From contig JAWXCH010000381.1 in assembly GCA_034440595.1 (NCBI GenBank), positions 1 to 5,631 on the forward strand: DNA of 5,631 bases, in the 5' to 3' direction. Each line of letters begins with the position of its first letter. Positions within the stretch are counted from its first letter, which is position 1. Position numbers and translations under genes: made by a program. The DNA is from JAWXCH01 sp034440595 (GTDB lineage Bacteria; Planctomycetota; Planctomycetia; Pirellulales; JALHPA01). Below, in pieces: positions 1 through 5,611 of this stretch. The notes beneath the pieces were generated by a model. The model did no database searches, was not told the origin of the DNA, and worked only from the letters and a program-made list of their open reading frames with translations.

Positions 1-804
1 AATTGGGTGGTCGTAGCCAGATACGGCAACTTTCGCCTTGCAGCGATTTGCAGCCTCTGCAAATTCTCGGTGCTCGCTCTCATCCATTTCAAAGCCATAT
101 GCTTTTGAGTCACCACGAGTCGCGTGCAAGTAGGGTGGATCGCAATAGAATAAGGTCGTTGGACTGTCGTAGAGACGCATCACTTCAATTGCTGGACGAT
201 TCTCAATCTGTACTCGAAGCAGTCGATAGGCGATGTCTTCGAGAGCTTCGACACCTCCCAGCCAGCGAGACACTACGCCAGACATCCCGGCCCGGCTAGT
301 ATCTTTGCAGTTCGCCCAGCGGCCAAGGGATGCTGTTTGGGCAAGCCCAGTTCTTGTTTGACGGGCACGAATGTAGAATCGCCTGGCTCGCTCTACGTCA
401 CTGATTCCATCCTGGCTTCCACTAATCGCCAAGTGGTATTCTTCGCGAGAAAATGGCGTGAGTGATATTGCGCGAATTAACTCATCCGACTGATCTCGTA
501 GTACTCGAAAGAAAGTCACGACTTCGCCATCGAGGTCGTTGTAAGTCTCAACTGGTGAGGCGGGGCGATTCAACAAAACTGCTGCCGAACCAGCAAATGG
601 TTCACAGTAATGATGACAAGTTGGTAGAAGCGGCAGCAACCAATCCAGATGCGAAAACTTACCCCCGTACCATCCAAATGCGATCCTCCGTTTACCACGT
701 TTCCGCTTGTAGACGAAATTCGTCTGTGTAGGGGAGTCCTCATCCAGAAAAATTGGAGAGACTCCCCGTTTTTCACGTTTTAGAATATCGTTGTCACTTT
801 CCAT
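1..804 (-). CDS. DNA adenine methyltransferase, D12 class (3' end beyond window)
   Basis: Transfers a methyl group from S-adenosylmethionine to N6 of adenine in DNA. The reading frame is open from an ATG at 804 to the left edge (268 residues seen, C-terminus missing). The D12 motifs are in order: FGWYGGK at residues 43-49 (SAM-binding motif X region), CEPFAGSAAV around 67-76 (motif I), NDLDGEVV at 89-96, and FYCDPPY at 219-225 (catalytic motif IV, DPPY). A late SGYDHP segment near 262-267 is also typical of the family. The stretch of about 100-205 between motif I and DPPY would hold the target-recognition domain; its specificity cannot be read. An in-frame stop at 889-891 limits the start; AGAGAG before the ATG is a modest ribosome binding site. 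No restriction endonuclease is visible upstream, so it is either solitary or paired with a gene beyond the left edge. The family call is firm; the biological role is open. Confidence 0.93.
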   Translation of the reverse strand, partial: MESDNDILKREKRGVSPIFLDEDSPTQTNFVYKRKRGKRRIAFGWYGGKFSHLDWLLPLLPTCHHYCEPFAGSAAVLLNRPASPVETYNDLDGEVVTFFRVLRDQSDELIRAISLTPFSREEYHLAISGSQDGISDVERARRFYIRARQTRTGLAQTASLGRWANCKDTSRAGMSGVVSRWLGGVEALEDIAYRLLRVQIENRPAIEVMRLYDSPTTLFYCDPPYLHATRGDSKAYGFEMDESEHREFAEAANRCKAKVAVSGYDHPI

Positions 805-923
805 GGCATCTCTCTGCCGCGTGCAAGTTTCGCGTTGGTTGCGGGTGCGTCGTCTACCAACCACTCTATTGCTGTCCCGAAGTTCTGGCTAGGGCCAATT
901 CTAAGCCAAGTTAGGACTTCGCA

Positions 924-1637
924 CTATTTCCGCACCACCCACGTCCAATGCCGGTCACTGGTTGCCTGAACCGTCTCGGGGGGGACGCCTAACGCCGCGA
1001 TTGCCGATCGAATTTCCTCAAAGCTCAATGCAGCGCGCAGCGACGCTTCAAACAGTGTGCGATACAATTCCTGCGATTGTTGCTCCGAATCGCTCTCGCT
1101 ACTGGCATGCAGTTCCACCAGTCGCGCCACCTCTGCCTCTGTTTCCGGGCGCAGCAGATCGCGAATAAAGATTAGCCCACCTGGTTGCAAGACGCGAACG
1201 ATCTCGCTCAACACACGACTCGGGTCGGGCACATGATGCAACAGGCTATTGGAAATCACCGCATCGAACATCTCGTCCGAGTAATGCATTTGGTTAGCGT
1301 CGGTCTGATCGAGCTGGACCTGATGCGTCATGCTGCTCAGTTCGGTATTCATCCGGGCCAGTTGCAGCATACTGACCGAACCATCCATCGCCATCACGCG
1401 GACATTCTGAGTGCGGCGGCAAAGCTCAATCGGTATCCGTGCCGGTCCGGTTCCCAGGTCCAGCACGCGCAACGGATCGCGCTCTTCAAAATCTTCTTCG
1501 CTCCAGCCGTCGAACAGTCCGGCCGCCAGCAGGTCGTCGACAAACTGTCGATGGACTGTCGGCTTATCGCTGGCATCGTAGGCCTGTGCCTCATCAGGGG
1601 TGTCCATCAATTCTGGTTCAAGAACGCGCTGGAGCAT
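924..1637 (-). CDS. class I SAM-dependent methyltransferase, substrate unknown
   Basis: A 237-residue soluble protein with the Rossmann-type methyltransferase core. Motif I is VLDLGTGPARIPIEL at residues 58-72 (glycine-rich SAM loop). An acidic residue at D85 (VMAMD) is placed to bind the ribose of SAM. The motif FDAVISNSLLHHVPD at 124-138 is typical of the Methyltransf_11/25 group, and LQPGGLIFIRDL at 150-161 is the post-core strand. The C-terminal helices (about 165-237) would form the substrate lid. The substrate could be a small molecule, quinone or lipid; nothing in the sequence decides this. I chose the ATG at 1637 because GGTGAG lies six bases before it. A TTG two codons upstream (1643) is possible but leaves no ribosome binding site spacing. 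The gene lies 119 bases upstream of the adenine methyltransferase on the same strand, with no terminator seen between, so the two may share a transcript. Confidence 0.93.
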   Translation of the reverse strand: MLQRVLEPELMDTPDEAQAYDASDKPTVHRQFVDDLLAAGLFDGWSEEDFEERDPLRVLDLGTGPARIPIELCRRTQNVRVMAMDGSVSMLQLARMNTELSSMTHQVQLDQTDANQMHYSDEMFDAVISNSLLHHVPDPSRVLSEIVRVLQPGGLIFIRDLLRPETEAEVARLVELHASSESDSEQQSQELYRTLFEASLRAALSFEEIRSAIAALGVPPETVQATSDRHWTWVVRK

Positions 1638-1643
1638 AGCCAA

Positions 1644-1650
1644 CTCACCA
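1644..1650 (-). promoter_or_regulatory. ribosome binding site that decides the start of the class I methyltransferase
   Basis: Read on the minus strand, GGTGAG lies immediately before the TTG at 1643 and six bases before the ATG at 1637. The six-base spacing favours the ATG; the TTG would have none. Confidence 0.5.
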
Positions 1651-1702
1651 ACAGTAGGAGCTTCAAAACCTTGGACTCAAACCGATAACCATTACCCGCC
1701 AG

Positions 1703-1745
1703 AACAAAACAAGCTCGTGGTCGAATCAAGATCCGACCACGAGCT
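1703..1745 (-). terminator. Intrinsic terminator of the DUF1080 gene
   Basis: A perfect 12-bp inverted repeat (AGCTCGTGGTCG at 1712-1723 and its complement at 1734-1745) encloses a 10-base loop. Read on the minus strand, the stem is followed by TGTTTTGTT, a U-rich tract in the RNA. It lies just after the DUF1080 stop codon and upstream of the class I methyltransferase, so it separates the two transcription units. The tract is interrupted by G, so efficiency may be partial. Confidence 0.85.
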
Positions 1746-1777
1746 ATTCTACAATCTTGTCTGCGGAATGCTTAGTT

Positions 1778-2407
1778 CTACTTCTTCAAGCGAACGTTCT
1801 TGTAGTGAACGATGCTGTGCGGATCGTGCGCCTGAAAGCCGATCGTGCCTTCGCTGAGGATCCGGGTAAAGTCCTTACCTGGCTGACGATCTGGTTCTTC
1901 GGTGAACTCGTTGACGACCTTGTCGTTGATCTTGACCGTGATGGTCTTACCCTTGACGATGATGTGGTAGGTGTACCACTCATTGTCGCCGACGGGAGAC
2001 TCTTCGATGTTCTTTACGCCGTACACGCTAGCGGTCTTTTTTGGGTCCTTACTGCGATCACCCTTCTTGGAGTTGTTGACCTGGATCTCGTAACCTTCCT
2101 TTGGCCACTCATTGGGCTGATACTTGGTATGAATGTAAATTCCGCCATTGGCACCTTTTTCGGTCAATACATCGACCTTCAGCTCGAAGTCCTTCATAGG
2201 TTGCTCAGGTCCGTCATAGAAAATATGGCTACGCTCGCCATGAGCAACAAAGGCACCATCCTTGATCGTCCACGTCGAAGGATTCTCTTCGTTCACTTTC
2301 CAACCTGTGAAATCCTTGCCATTAGTGAGTTCTTTCCAACCCTCTTCGGCCTGAGCGACGGAAATAAAACCGATGGCCAAGGCCACAAACAAACAGCTAC
2401 GAATCAT
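1778..2407 (-). CDS. secreted DUF1080 / 3-keto-disaccharide hydrolase family protein
   Basis: A 209-residue exported protein of the DUF1080 family (PF06439), a concanavalin-like beta-sandwich. Some members hydrolyse 3-keto-glycosides, and planctomycetes carry many copies. A signal peptide is clear: MIRS, then a hydrophobic core, then SVAQA ending at residue 20 with cleavage before EEG. Family hallmarks follow: GWKELTNGKDFTGWK at 23-37, TWTIKDGAFVA at 45-55, GGIYIHTKY at 88-96, GYEIQVNN at 105-112, and a closing GTIGFQAHDPHSIVHYKN at 187-204. The length is normal for a single-domain member. I chose the ATG at 2405-2407 because GGAG sits seven bases upstream. An ATG at 2422 would add MWSIS but has no ribosome binding site. 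The gene stands alone, with its own terminator and divergent from the sigma factor operon. Catalytic activity on a particular sugar is not shown by the sequence. Confidence 0.92.
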   Translation of the reverse strand: MIRSCLFVALAIGFISVAQAEEGWKELTNGKDFTGWKVNEENPSTWTIKDGAFVAHGERSHIFYDGPEQPMKDFELKVDVLTEKGANGGIYIHTKYQPNEWPKEGYEIQVNNSKKGDRSKDPKKTASVYGVKNIEESPVGDNEWYTYHIIVKGKTITVKINDKVVNEFTEEPDRQPGKDFTRILSEGTIGFQAHDPHSIVHYKNVRLKK

Positions 2408-2422
2408 CGAGATGCTCCACAT

Positions 2423-2811
2423 TTAAAGGTCTAGTCTTACTGACGGACAAAAATCGAAACGGCTTGCGGAAACGCTTTCATAAACATCTACGCACAAGCC
2501 TGTTAAATAGGTTGAACTCCTGCGGCCAGAAAAGCAAGTAGCGCCAACGGGGCTGGACGGTTTGTAACGGGGCAGAGGGCCCAAAATCCTTTTGCCATGC
2601 CCAATTCCACCCTTTTTCCCGAACTTGAGTTAAAACAGGTAGTTGGCAGCGGTTTGTAGGAAAAAACCAAAAATGGCAGGTCTTTCAAAGTGTCCACTAG
2701 GAGGCAAATAGCCAGGCAACAAAATCTTAAGAAAACGTAAATATTGCCCCCTGTGGCACTTAACACCGAACCAGCCACTCGGAAAGCCGTACTACGCCGA
2801 GCAAATGAAAT
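2423..2811. other. intergenic region between DUF1080 gene and sigma factor operon
   Basis: About 390 bases with no convincing gene: the short frames here have no ribosome binding site and no recognisable protein. It should contain the promoter of the DUF1080 gene (minus strand) and upstream elements of the plus-strand operon, but I could not identify a -35/-10 pair with confidence. Small inverted repeats are present, for example GGTTT/AAACC at 2651-2668. If the sigma-54 promoter downstream is real, enhancer-binding sites would be expected in this stretch. Confidence 0.4.
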
Positions 2812-2812
2812 C

Positions 2813-2828
2813 TGGCACAGCGCTTGCT
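2813..2828 (+). promoter_or_regulatory. candidate sigma-54 (RpoN) -24/-12 promoter
   Basis: TGGCACAGCGCTTGCT matches the sigma-54 consensus TGGCAC-N5-TTGCW at all defined positions. The key GG (2814-2815) and GC (2826-2827) are separated by exactly ten bases, the invariant spacing, and a T-rich stretch (TTTTAT) follows. Transcription would start near 2839 and give a leader of roughly 170 bases before the sigma factor start at 3012. Sigma-54 promoters need an ATP-using enhancer-binding protein; no such gene is in the window. The match is strong, but function is inferred. Confidence 0.65.
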
Positions 2829-2838
2829 TTTATCTACG

Positions 2839-3011
2839 CCAGAGGATAGGACGTGGTTTTCAGAGAATTACCGGGCTACCGCCAGGCGGCGGACGGCAGG
2901 TTTTAGGAAAACCGTTAAATCGTACAGTCGCCCGTATTTACGGAGTGGAAAGAGCAAGTCTGGCAAAATTGCTGACATCGGCTCGAACCGTTCCCAGGAT
3001 GGTCCGTAGGA
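2839..3011 (+). other. predicted 5' leader of the sigma factor operon, with small hairpins
   Basis: If transcription starts near 2839, about 170 bases are untranslated. The stretch holds CCGCC-A-GGCGG (2879-2889), a 6-bp stem with a three-base loop, GGTTTT-AGG-AAAACC (2899-2913), and CCGTA-TT-TACGG (2932-2943). None has a U-tract, so they are not terminators, and I do not recognise a riboswitch. A 95-residue frame crossing the leader has no ribosome binding site and reads as noise. Confidence 0.35.
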
Positions 3012-3665
3012 ATGAGTGTAACAATCGATAACGCGCAATCCACTACCGTTGCCGATCTGGCACAGTCGCACAAGACCGATGAAGAGCTAGTGCTCGAATA
3101 TCGGACTACGGGCGAACGTTCGGTCTTTGAGGCCCTCGTTCACCGGTACGAACGCGAACTGTTCAGTTATCTGCGTCGGTATTTGGGAGAAATGACGCTA
3201 GCCGAAGATACCTTTCAAGCCACGTTCTTGCAGGTCTATCTGAAGCTGGCCCATTTTGATGTCGATCGAAAATTCCGGCCTTGGCTATATACCATTGCCA
3301 CGAATCAGGCGATCGACACGCAACGTCGAAACAAACGGCACCGCATGGTCAGCCTTGACCGTCGGAACACGACAGACGCCGAAGGGAGCGAAATCGGCTC
3401 GTTGCTACAGTTGCTCGAAGGGAAGGAAGTGGACGCCGCTTCCAACATCGAACTTCTCGAACGACAAAACTGGGTTCGCACCGCCATTGAGGAATTGCCA
3501 GAACAGTTTCGTACCGCCTTGGTCCTGGTTTACTACCAGGGATTAAAATACCGAGAAGCGGCCGACATTCTGAATATTCCTGTCGGCACCGTCAAAAGCC
3601 GCTTGCACTCCGCCATCCTGAAACTTAACGAGTCGTGGAATGACACCCACCAGAGCGAATCATGA
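3012..3665 (+). CDS. RNA polymerase sigma factor, sigma-70 family, ECF type
   Basis: A 217-residue sigma factor with only regions 2 and 4, the ECF architecture. Region 2 spans about 38-106: FEALVHRYERELFSYLRRYLG, then AEDTFQATFLQVYLKL (core-binding and -10 helices), then FRPWLYTIATNQAID (promoter melting). A linker of about 50 residues (107-157) includes an acidic stretch. Region 4 spans about 158-207: LPEQFRTALVLVYYQGLKYREAADIL, followed by the recognition helix IPVGTVKSRLHSAILKL that would contact the -35 element. It would direct RNA polymerase to a dedicated promoter set, unknown here. The ribosome binding site is poor (AGGA abuts the ATG; another lies 12 bases away), so the start is less certain than the gene. 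Its stop overlaps the next start as ATGA, indicating translational coupling to a likely anti-sigma factor. A sigma-54-type promoter lies about 200 bases upstream. The exact ECF group cannot be assigned by eye. Confidence 0.95.
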   Translation: MSVTIDNAQSTTVADLAQSHKTDEELVLEYRTTGERSVFEALVHRYERELFSYLRRYLGEMTLAEDTFQATFLQVYLKLAHFDVDRKFRPWLYTIATNQAIDTQRRNKRHRMVSLDRRNTTDAEGSEIGSLLQLLEGKEVDAASNIELLERQNWVRTAIEELPEQFRTALVLVYYQGLKYREAADILNIPVGTVKSRLHSAILKLNESWNDTHQSES

Positions 3666-4699
3666 GTAGTGCGACACGCGATGAACTCCTAGGATACCTG
3701 CTTGGCGCACTCGACAGCGCCGAGCACAAAGGAGTCGAGACCGAACTGCAAACCAATGCTCAACTCCGACGCGAGCTGGAACTGCTGCGGCACAGCCTGG
3801 TTCCACTTTCGTTTGATCCGGGACATATAGATGCGCCGCATGGCTTGGCCAAGCAAACCTGCCTGCATGTGTATCAGGCACACTGTGCTACTCCCGTTCA
3901 TGAGGCCGCACACTCCGGTGCTGCTCACACTGCTGCGGGTGCCTGGCCTACGCCGGCAACCAATGCGATCTGGCCGGTTGAACCTACTGCATCCACGCGG
4001 CGCTGGCGATTGGTCGACATGGCCGTTGCCGCTGGCATCTTGATTGCCGGCGCTGCAATTGTCATCCCGGCCATCATGCAGAGCCGCGTGAATTCTGACC
4101 GTATCGCCTGCCAGAAAAAGTTGCATGACAATTACCTAGCCATCAGTGATTATAGCAAGGGCCACGGCAACACCCTTCCAGTGGCCGACGAAAGCGGTGC
4201 GCTCAGCTTTGGTGGCGCCTACGCCCCCAAACTCGTCAGTGCCGGCTTGATGCCCAATATTAGCAACCTGTTCTGCCAGACTTCGATGAATGGCGAGGCG
4301 ATTCCGACGCAAATTCCAACAGTCGAGCAATTGAACGCCGCGTCTCCTGCCGAACATGCCAAGTTGGTGAAGCAGCTTGATAACATCTATGCATTTGGCC
4401 TAGGGCATCGCGATGCGCAAGGGAAGTATCATTTGACGAAGAGAAAAGAAGTCGAAAATGGAAAGGGGCGAAGCTACTTTCCGCTGATGGCCGATCTTCC
4501 GGCTGAAGATGGTTCACCACTTGGTCACCACGGTGGCTGCGGTACGAATGTGCTGTTTGAAGATGGTTCGATCAAGTACCACACCGGCTGCAAGACAGAC
4601 CACGAGAAAGACGACATCTTTAAGAATGCACGCGGCGAACAAAAGGCAGGGCTGCACGAGAACGACAGCGTGCTGGTCCCCAGCTCCAAGACGCCATAG
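3662..4699 (+). CDS. probable membrane anti-sigma factor with DUF1559-like (pilin-like) outer domain
   Basis: A 345-residue single-pass membrane protein that overlaps the sigma gene by four bases, the classical place for an anti-sigma factor. Residues 5-50 (DELLGYLLGALDSAEHKGVE, then an Arg/Leu/Glu helix) resemble the start of RskA-type anti-sigma factors. No HxxxCxxC zinc motif is present. Residues 51-112 form a His/Ala/Pro-rich linker with CLHVYQAHC at 67-75. A membrane helix lies at about 117-138. The segment RRWRLVDM...PAIMQSR (113-142) then ACQKKL...LAISDY (149-164) aligns in spacing with the prepilin helix of planctomycete DUF1559 proteins. The outer part ends in family-like segments: LFCQTS at 203-208, GTNVLFEDGSIKY at 294-306 and a DDIFKNARGEQKAGLHENDSV tail. 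Predicted topology is N-terminus in, C-terminus out. The role as a sensor restraining the neighbouring sigma factor is inferred; it could instead be an unrelated coupled membrane protein. Confidence 0.82.
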   Translation: MSSATRDELLGYLLGALDSAEHKGVETELQTNAQLRRELELLRHSLVPLSFDPGHIDAPHGLAKQTCLHVYQAHCATPVHEAAHSGAAHTAAGAWPTPATNAIWPVEPTASTRRWRLVDMAVAAGILIAGAAIVIPAIMQSRVNSDRIACQKKLHDNYLAISDYSKGHGNTLPVADESGALSFGGAYAPKLVSAGLMPNISNLFCQTSMNGEAIPTQIPTVEQLNAASPAEHAKLVKQLDNIYAFGLGHRDAQGKYHLTKRKEVENGKGRSYFPLMADLPAEDGSPLGHHGGCGTNVLFEDGSIKYHTGCKTDHEKDDIFKNARGEQKAGLHENDSVLVPSSKTP

Positions 4700-4756
4700 T
4701 CGCCTTTCACTCCATGAAAGTGTGCAGCGCCGGCGGGCTAAGCAATGCCAAATAGC

Positions 4757-4787
4757 AGGGGATCCAGCAATAATTGGATCCCCTTTT
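4757..4787 (+). terminator. intrinsic terminator of the sigma/anti-sigma operon
   Basis: A perfect 10-bp stem, AGGGGATCCA (4757-4766) with TGGATCCCCT (4775-4784), has an 8-base loop GCAATAAT and a short T run (4784-4787). It lies about 57 bases after the stop of the membrane protein. The T run is short but the stem is strong and cleanly placed. Confidence 0.85.
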
Positions 4788-4802
4788 ACTTGCGCTGGGT
4801 GC

Positions 4803-4824
4803 CACTGCTGGCTTGCCAGCAGTG
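4803..4824. repeat. short perfect hairpin repeat, CACTGCTGGC arms
   Basis: CACTGCTGGC (4803-4812) and GCCAGCAGTG (4815-4824) form a perfect 10-bp inverted repeat with only TT between. It sits between two convergent genes, has no T tract on either strand, and looks like a dispersed intergenic palindrome. I have an unverified recollection of similar CTGCTGGC/GCCAGCAG palindromes recurring in planctomycete genomes. A role as a bidirectional transcription block is possible. Confidence 0.55.
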
Positions 4825-4846
4825 CTTAAATGCGGCGTATCTCATC

Positions 4847-4886
4847 ACCTCTCCCGCGCGCGGGAGAGGTCGACGCCCCAGCGTCG
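4847..4886. repeat. GC-rich palindromic intergenic repeat (24-bp palindrome plus small hairpin)
   Basis: ACCTCTCCCGCG (4847-4858) is followed at once by its exact reverse complement (4859-4870), a perfect 24-bp palindrome. CGACGC-CCCA-GCGTCG (4871-4886) then makes a 6-bp stem with a 4-base loop, followed by GGTGAGGGC and five T's. Elements of the CCTCTCCC/GGGAGAGG plus GGGTGAGGG type resemble REP-like intergenic repeats in several bacteria. It lies between two convergent genes, where it could also help stop plus-strand transcription. Confidence 0.6.
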
Positions 4887-4952
4887 GGTGAGGGCTTTTT
4901 CTCCTGCTCACCGGTTTTTGCTGCTCCAGTCTCTCGCAAAGCGCGCCGCGTT

Positions 4953-5411
4953 CTACTTCCGCACAGCATCCAACACCCGCGCCGGCACGCCGTCTCCCGC
5001 CTCTTCAACTCGCAGGTCTTCAAAGTCCCCGCGCAGTGCCTTCAATGTGTACCGCTCCTCTTCAATTTCTGCGGCCGTGCGGAAGCCCAGTTCGCGGATC
5101 ACCGGCAGCGGCGGGCACCAGCCTTGCACCGCGTGTTGAAGTAAAAATGTGCCGACCAAAGCGGGCAGAATCATAAACCGCCGGTCCACGGTCAATGCTA
5201 GTAGCGAACCAACAATGACCGCGCTGGACGCATTGGTTTCAAGCAACCGCTCGACATCCCACTCGCGATCCAATTCGGCCAGCCGCCGGTCGATGGCCTT
5301 TGGCCCTTCGGCCACGCAGCGGCGGATGCTTTCTTCGGTATCGCGGCGGATTTGCTGGTTGATTCGCTCGGACGTGCTATTGGCAACGCGTTCGGTGGTA
5401 GCAGGGATCAT
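4953..5411 (-). CDS. small membrane protein, DUF2892 (YgaP-like transmembrane) type
   Basis: A 152-residue protein. Residues 1-55 are hydrophilic and probably helical (many Glu, Arg and Gln), ending in LDREWDVERLLETNA. A hydrophobic region of about 62-96 follows (SSAVIVGSLLALTV, then MILPALVGTFLLQHAVQ), enough for two short membrane helices with DRR between them. Next come GWCPPLPVIRELGFRTAAEIEEERYTLKALRGDFEDL (97-133). GWCP after the second helix and a following EIEEERY(A/T)LKALRGDF segment are features I associate with the DUF2892 family; the family function is not known. The start is firm: AGGAGA lies about six bases before the ATG at 5411. The gene is convergent to the sigma operon, from which it is separated by a terminator and palindromic repeats, and divergent from the gene at the right edge. 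No partner gene gives a functional clue. Confidence 0.8.
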   Translation of the reverse strand: MIPATTERVANSTSERINQQIRRDTEESIRRCVAEGPKAIDRRLAELDREWDVERLLETNASSAVIVGSLLALTVDRRFMILPALVGTFLLQHAVQGWCPPLPVIRELGFRTAAEIEEERYTLKALRGDFEDLRVEEAGDGVPARVLDAVRK

Positions 5412-5550
5412 GGAAACTCTCCTAAACTAGCGGATAGATGGAACGACCCCTGCGGTGCCCGTGCAAACACTATGCCGATTTGCCACGCTTGCCATGCGGC
5501 CACGTTCTTGGCACTATAAACCGCTGGGGCAATGGGCCTGTAAGAAATCT
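5412..5550. other. divergent intergenic region
   Basis: Together with the inverted repeat that follows, this fills the roughly 200 bases between the DUF2892 gene (minus) and the gene starting at 5612 (plus). It should carry promoters for both. A TATAAA occurs at 5515-5520 and TTGCCA at 5489-5494, but the 20-base spacing is too long for a confident call. Confidence 0.35.
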
Positions 5551-5599
5551 TGTGTCAGCTAGCAGGAAATGGTAGCTATCACTTCCTTTTTCTGACACA
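5551..5599. repeat. 49-base imperfect inverted repeat before the last gene
   Basis: The outer arms TGTGTCAG (5551-5558) and CTGACACA (5592-5599) are exact complements. Inside, 5564-5587 forms a second near-palindrome (AGGAA...TTCCT with one A-C mismatch and one G-T pair) about the same centre. The 3' arm touches the AGGAG ribosome binding site of the downstream gene. It could be an RNA hairpin affecting translation, an operator, or the end of a mobile element. Confidence 0.6.
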
Positions 5600-5603
5600 G
5601 GAG
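5599..5603 (+). promoter_or_regulatory. ribosome binding site for the gene starting at 5612
   Basis: AGGAG lies eight bases before the ATG at 5612, a near-ideal arrangement. It is the main evidence that a gene begins there. Its first base is also the last base of the inverted repeat. Confidence 0.65.
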
Positions 5604-5611
5604 ACAGACGC

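Noticed and set aside
834..861. GTTGGT / ACCAAC inverted repeat upstream of the adenine methyltransferase, considered as a controller-type operator
   Set aside because: Only six-base arms with a 16-base gap, no repeat of the pattern, and no controller gene.
1757..2434. 225-residue plus-strand frame
   Set aside because: It is the mirror of the DUF1080 gene, whose signal peptide and family motifs are unmistakable on the other strand.
2468..2480. GGAAACGCTTTCA, resembling a LacI-family operator upstream of the DUF1080 gene
   Set aside because: The symmetry is limited to four-base arms (GAAA/TTTC) around an asymmetric centre; one base is missing compared with the usual operator form.
2503..2778. 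91-residue minus-strand frame in the intergenic region, partly hydrophobic
   Set aside because: It has no ribosome binding site and no family resemblance; more likely chance.
2744..3031. 95-residue plus-strand frame upstream of the sigma gene
   Set aside because: It has no ribosome binding site, covers the promoter candidate and leader hairpins, overlaps the sigma gene start, and has an arginine-rich composition typical of a chance frame.
4878..4900. GCGTCGGGTGAGGGCTTTTT as a second intrinsic terminator on the plus strand
   Set aside because: The T run is separated from the nearest stem by about nine bases, so it does not form a standard terminator; kept as part of the palindromic repeat instead.
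5508..5524. TTGGCAC followed by ACCGC before the last gene, resembling a second sigma-54 promoter
   Set aside because: The GC is eleven bases from the GG instead of ten, and the TTGC box is missing.
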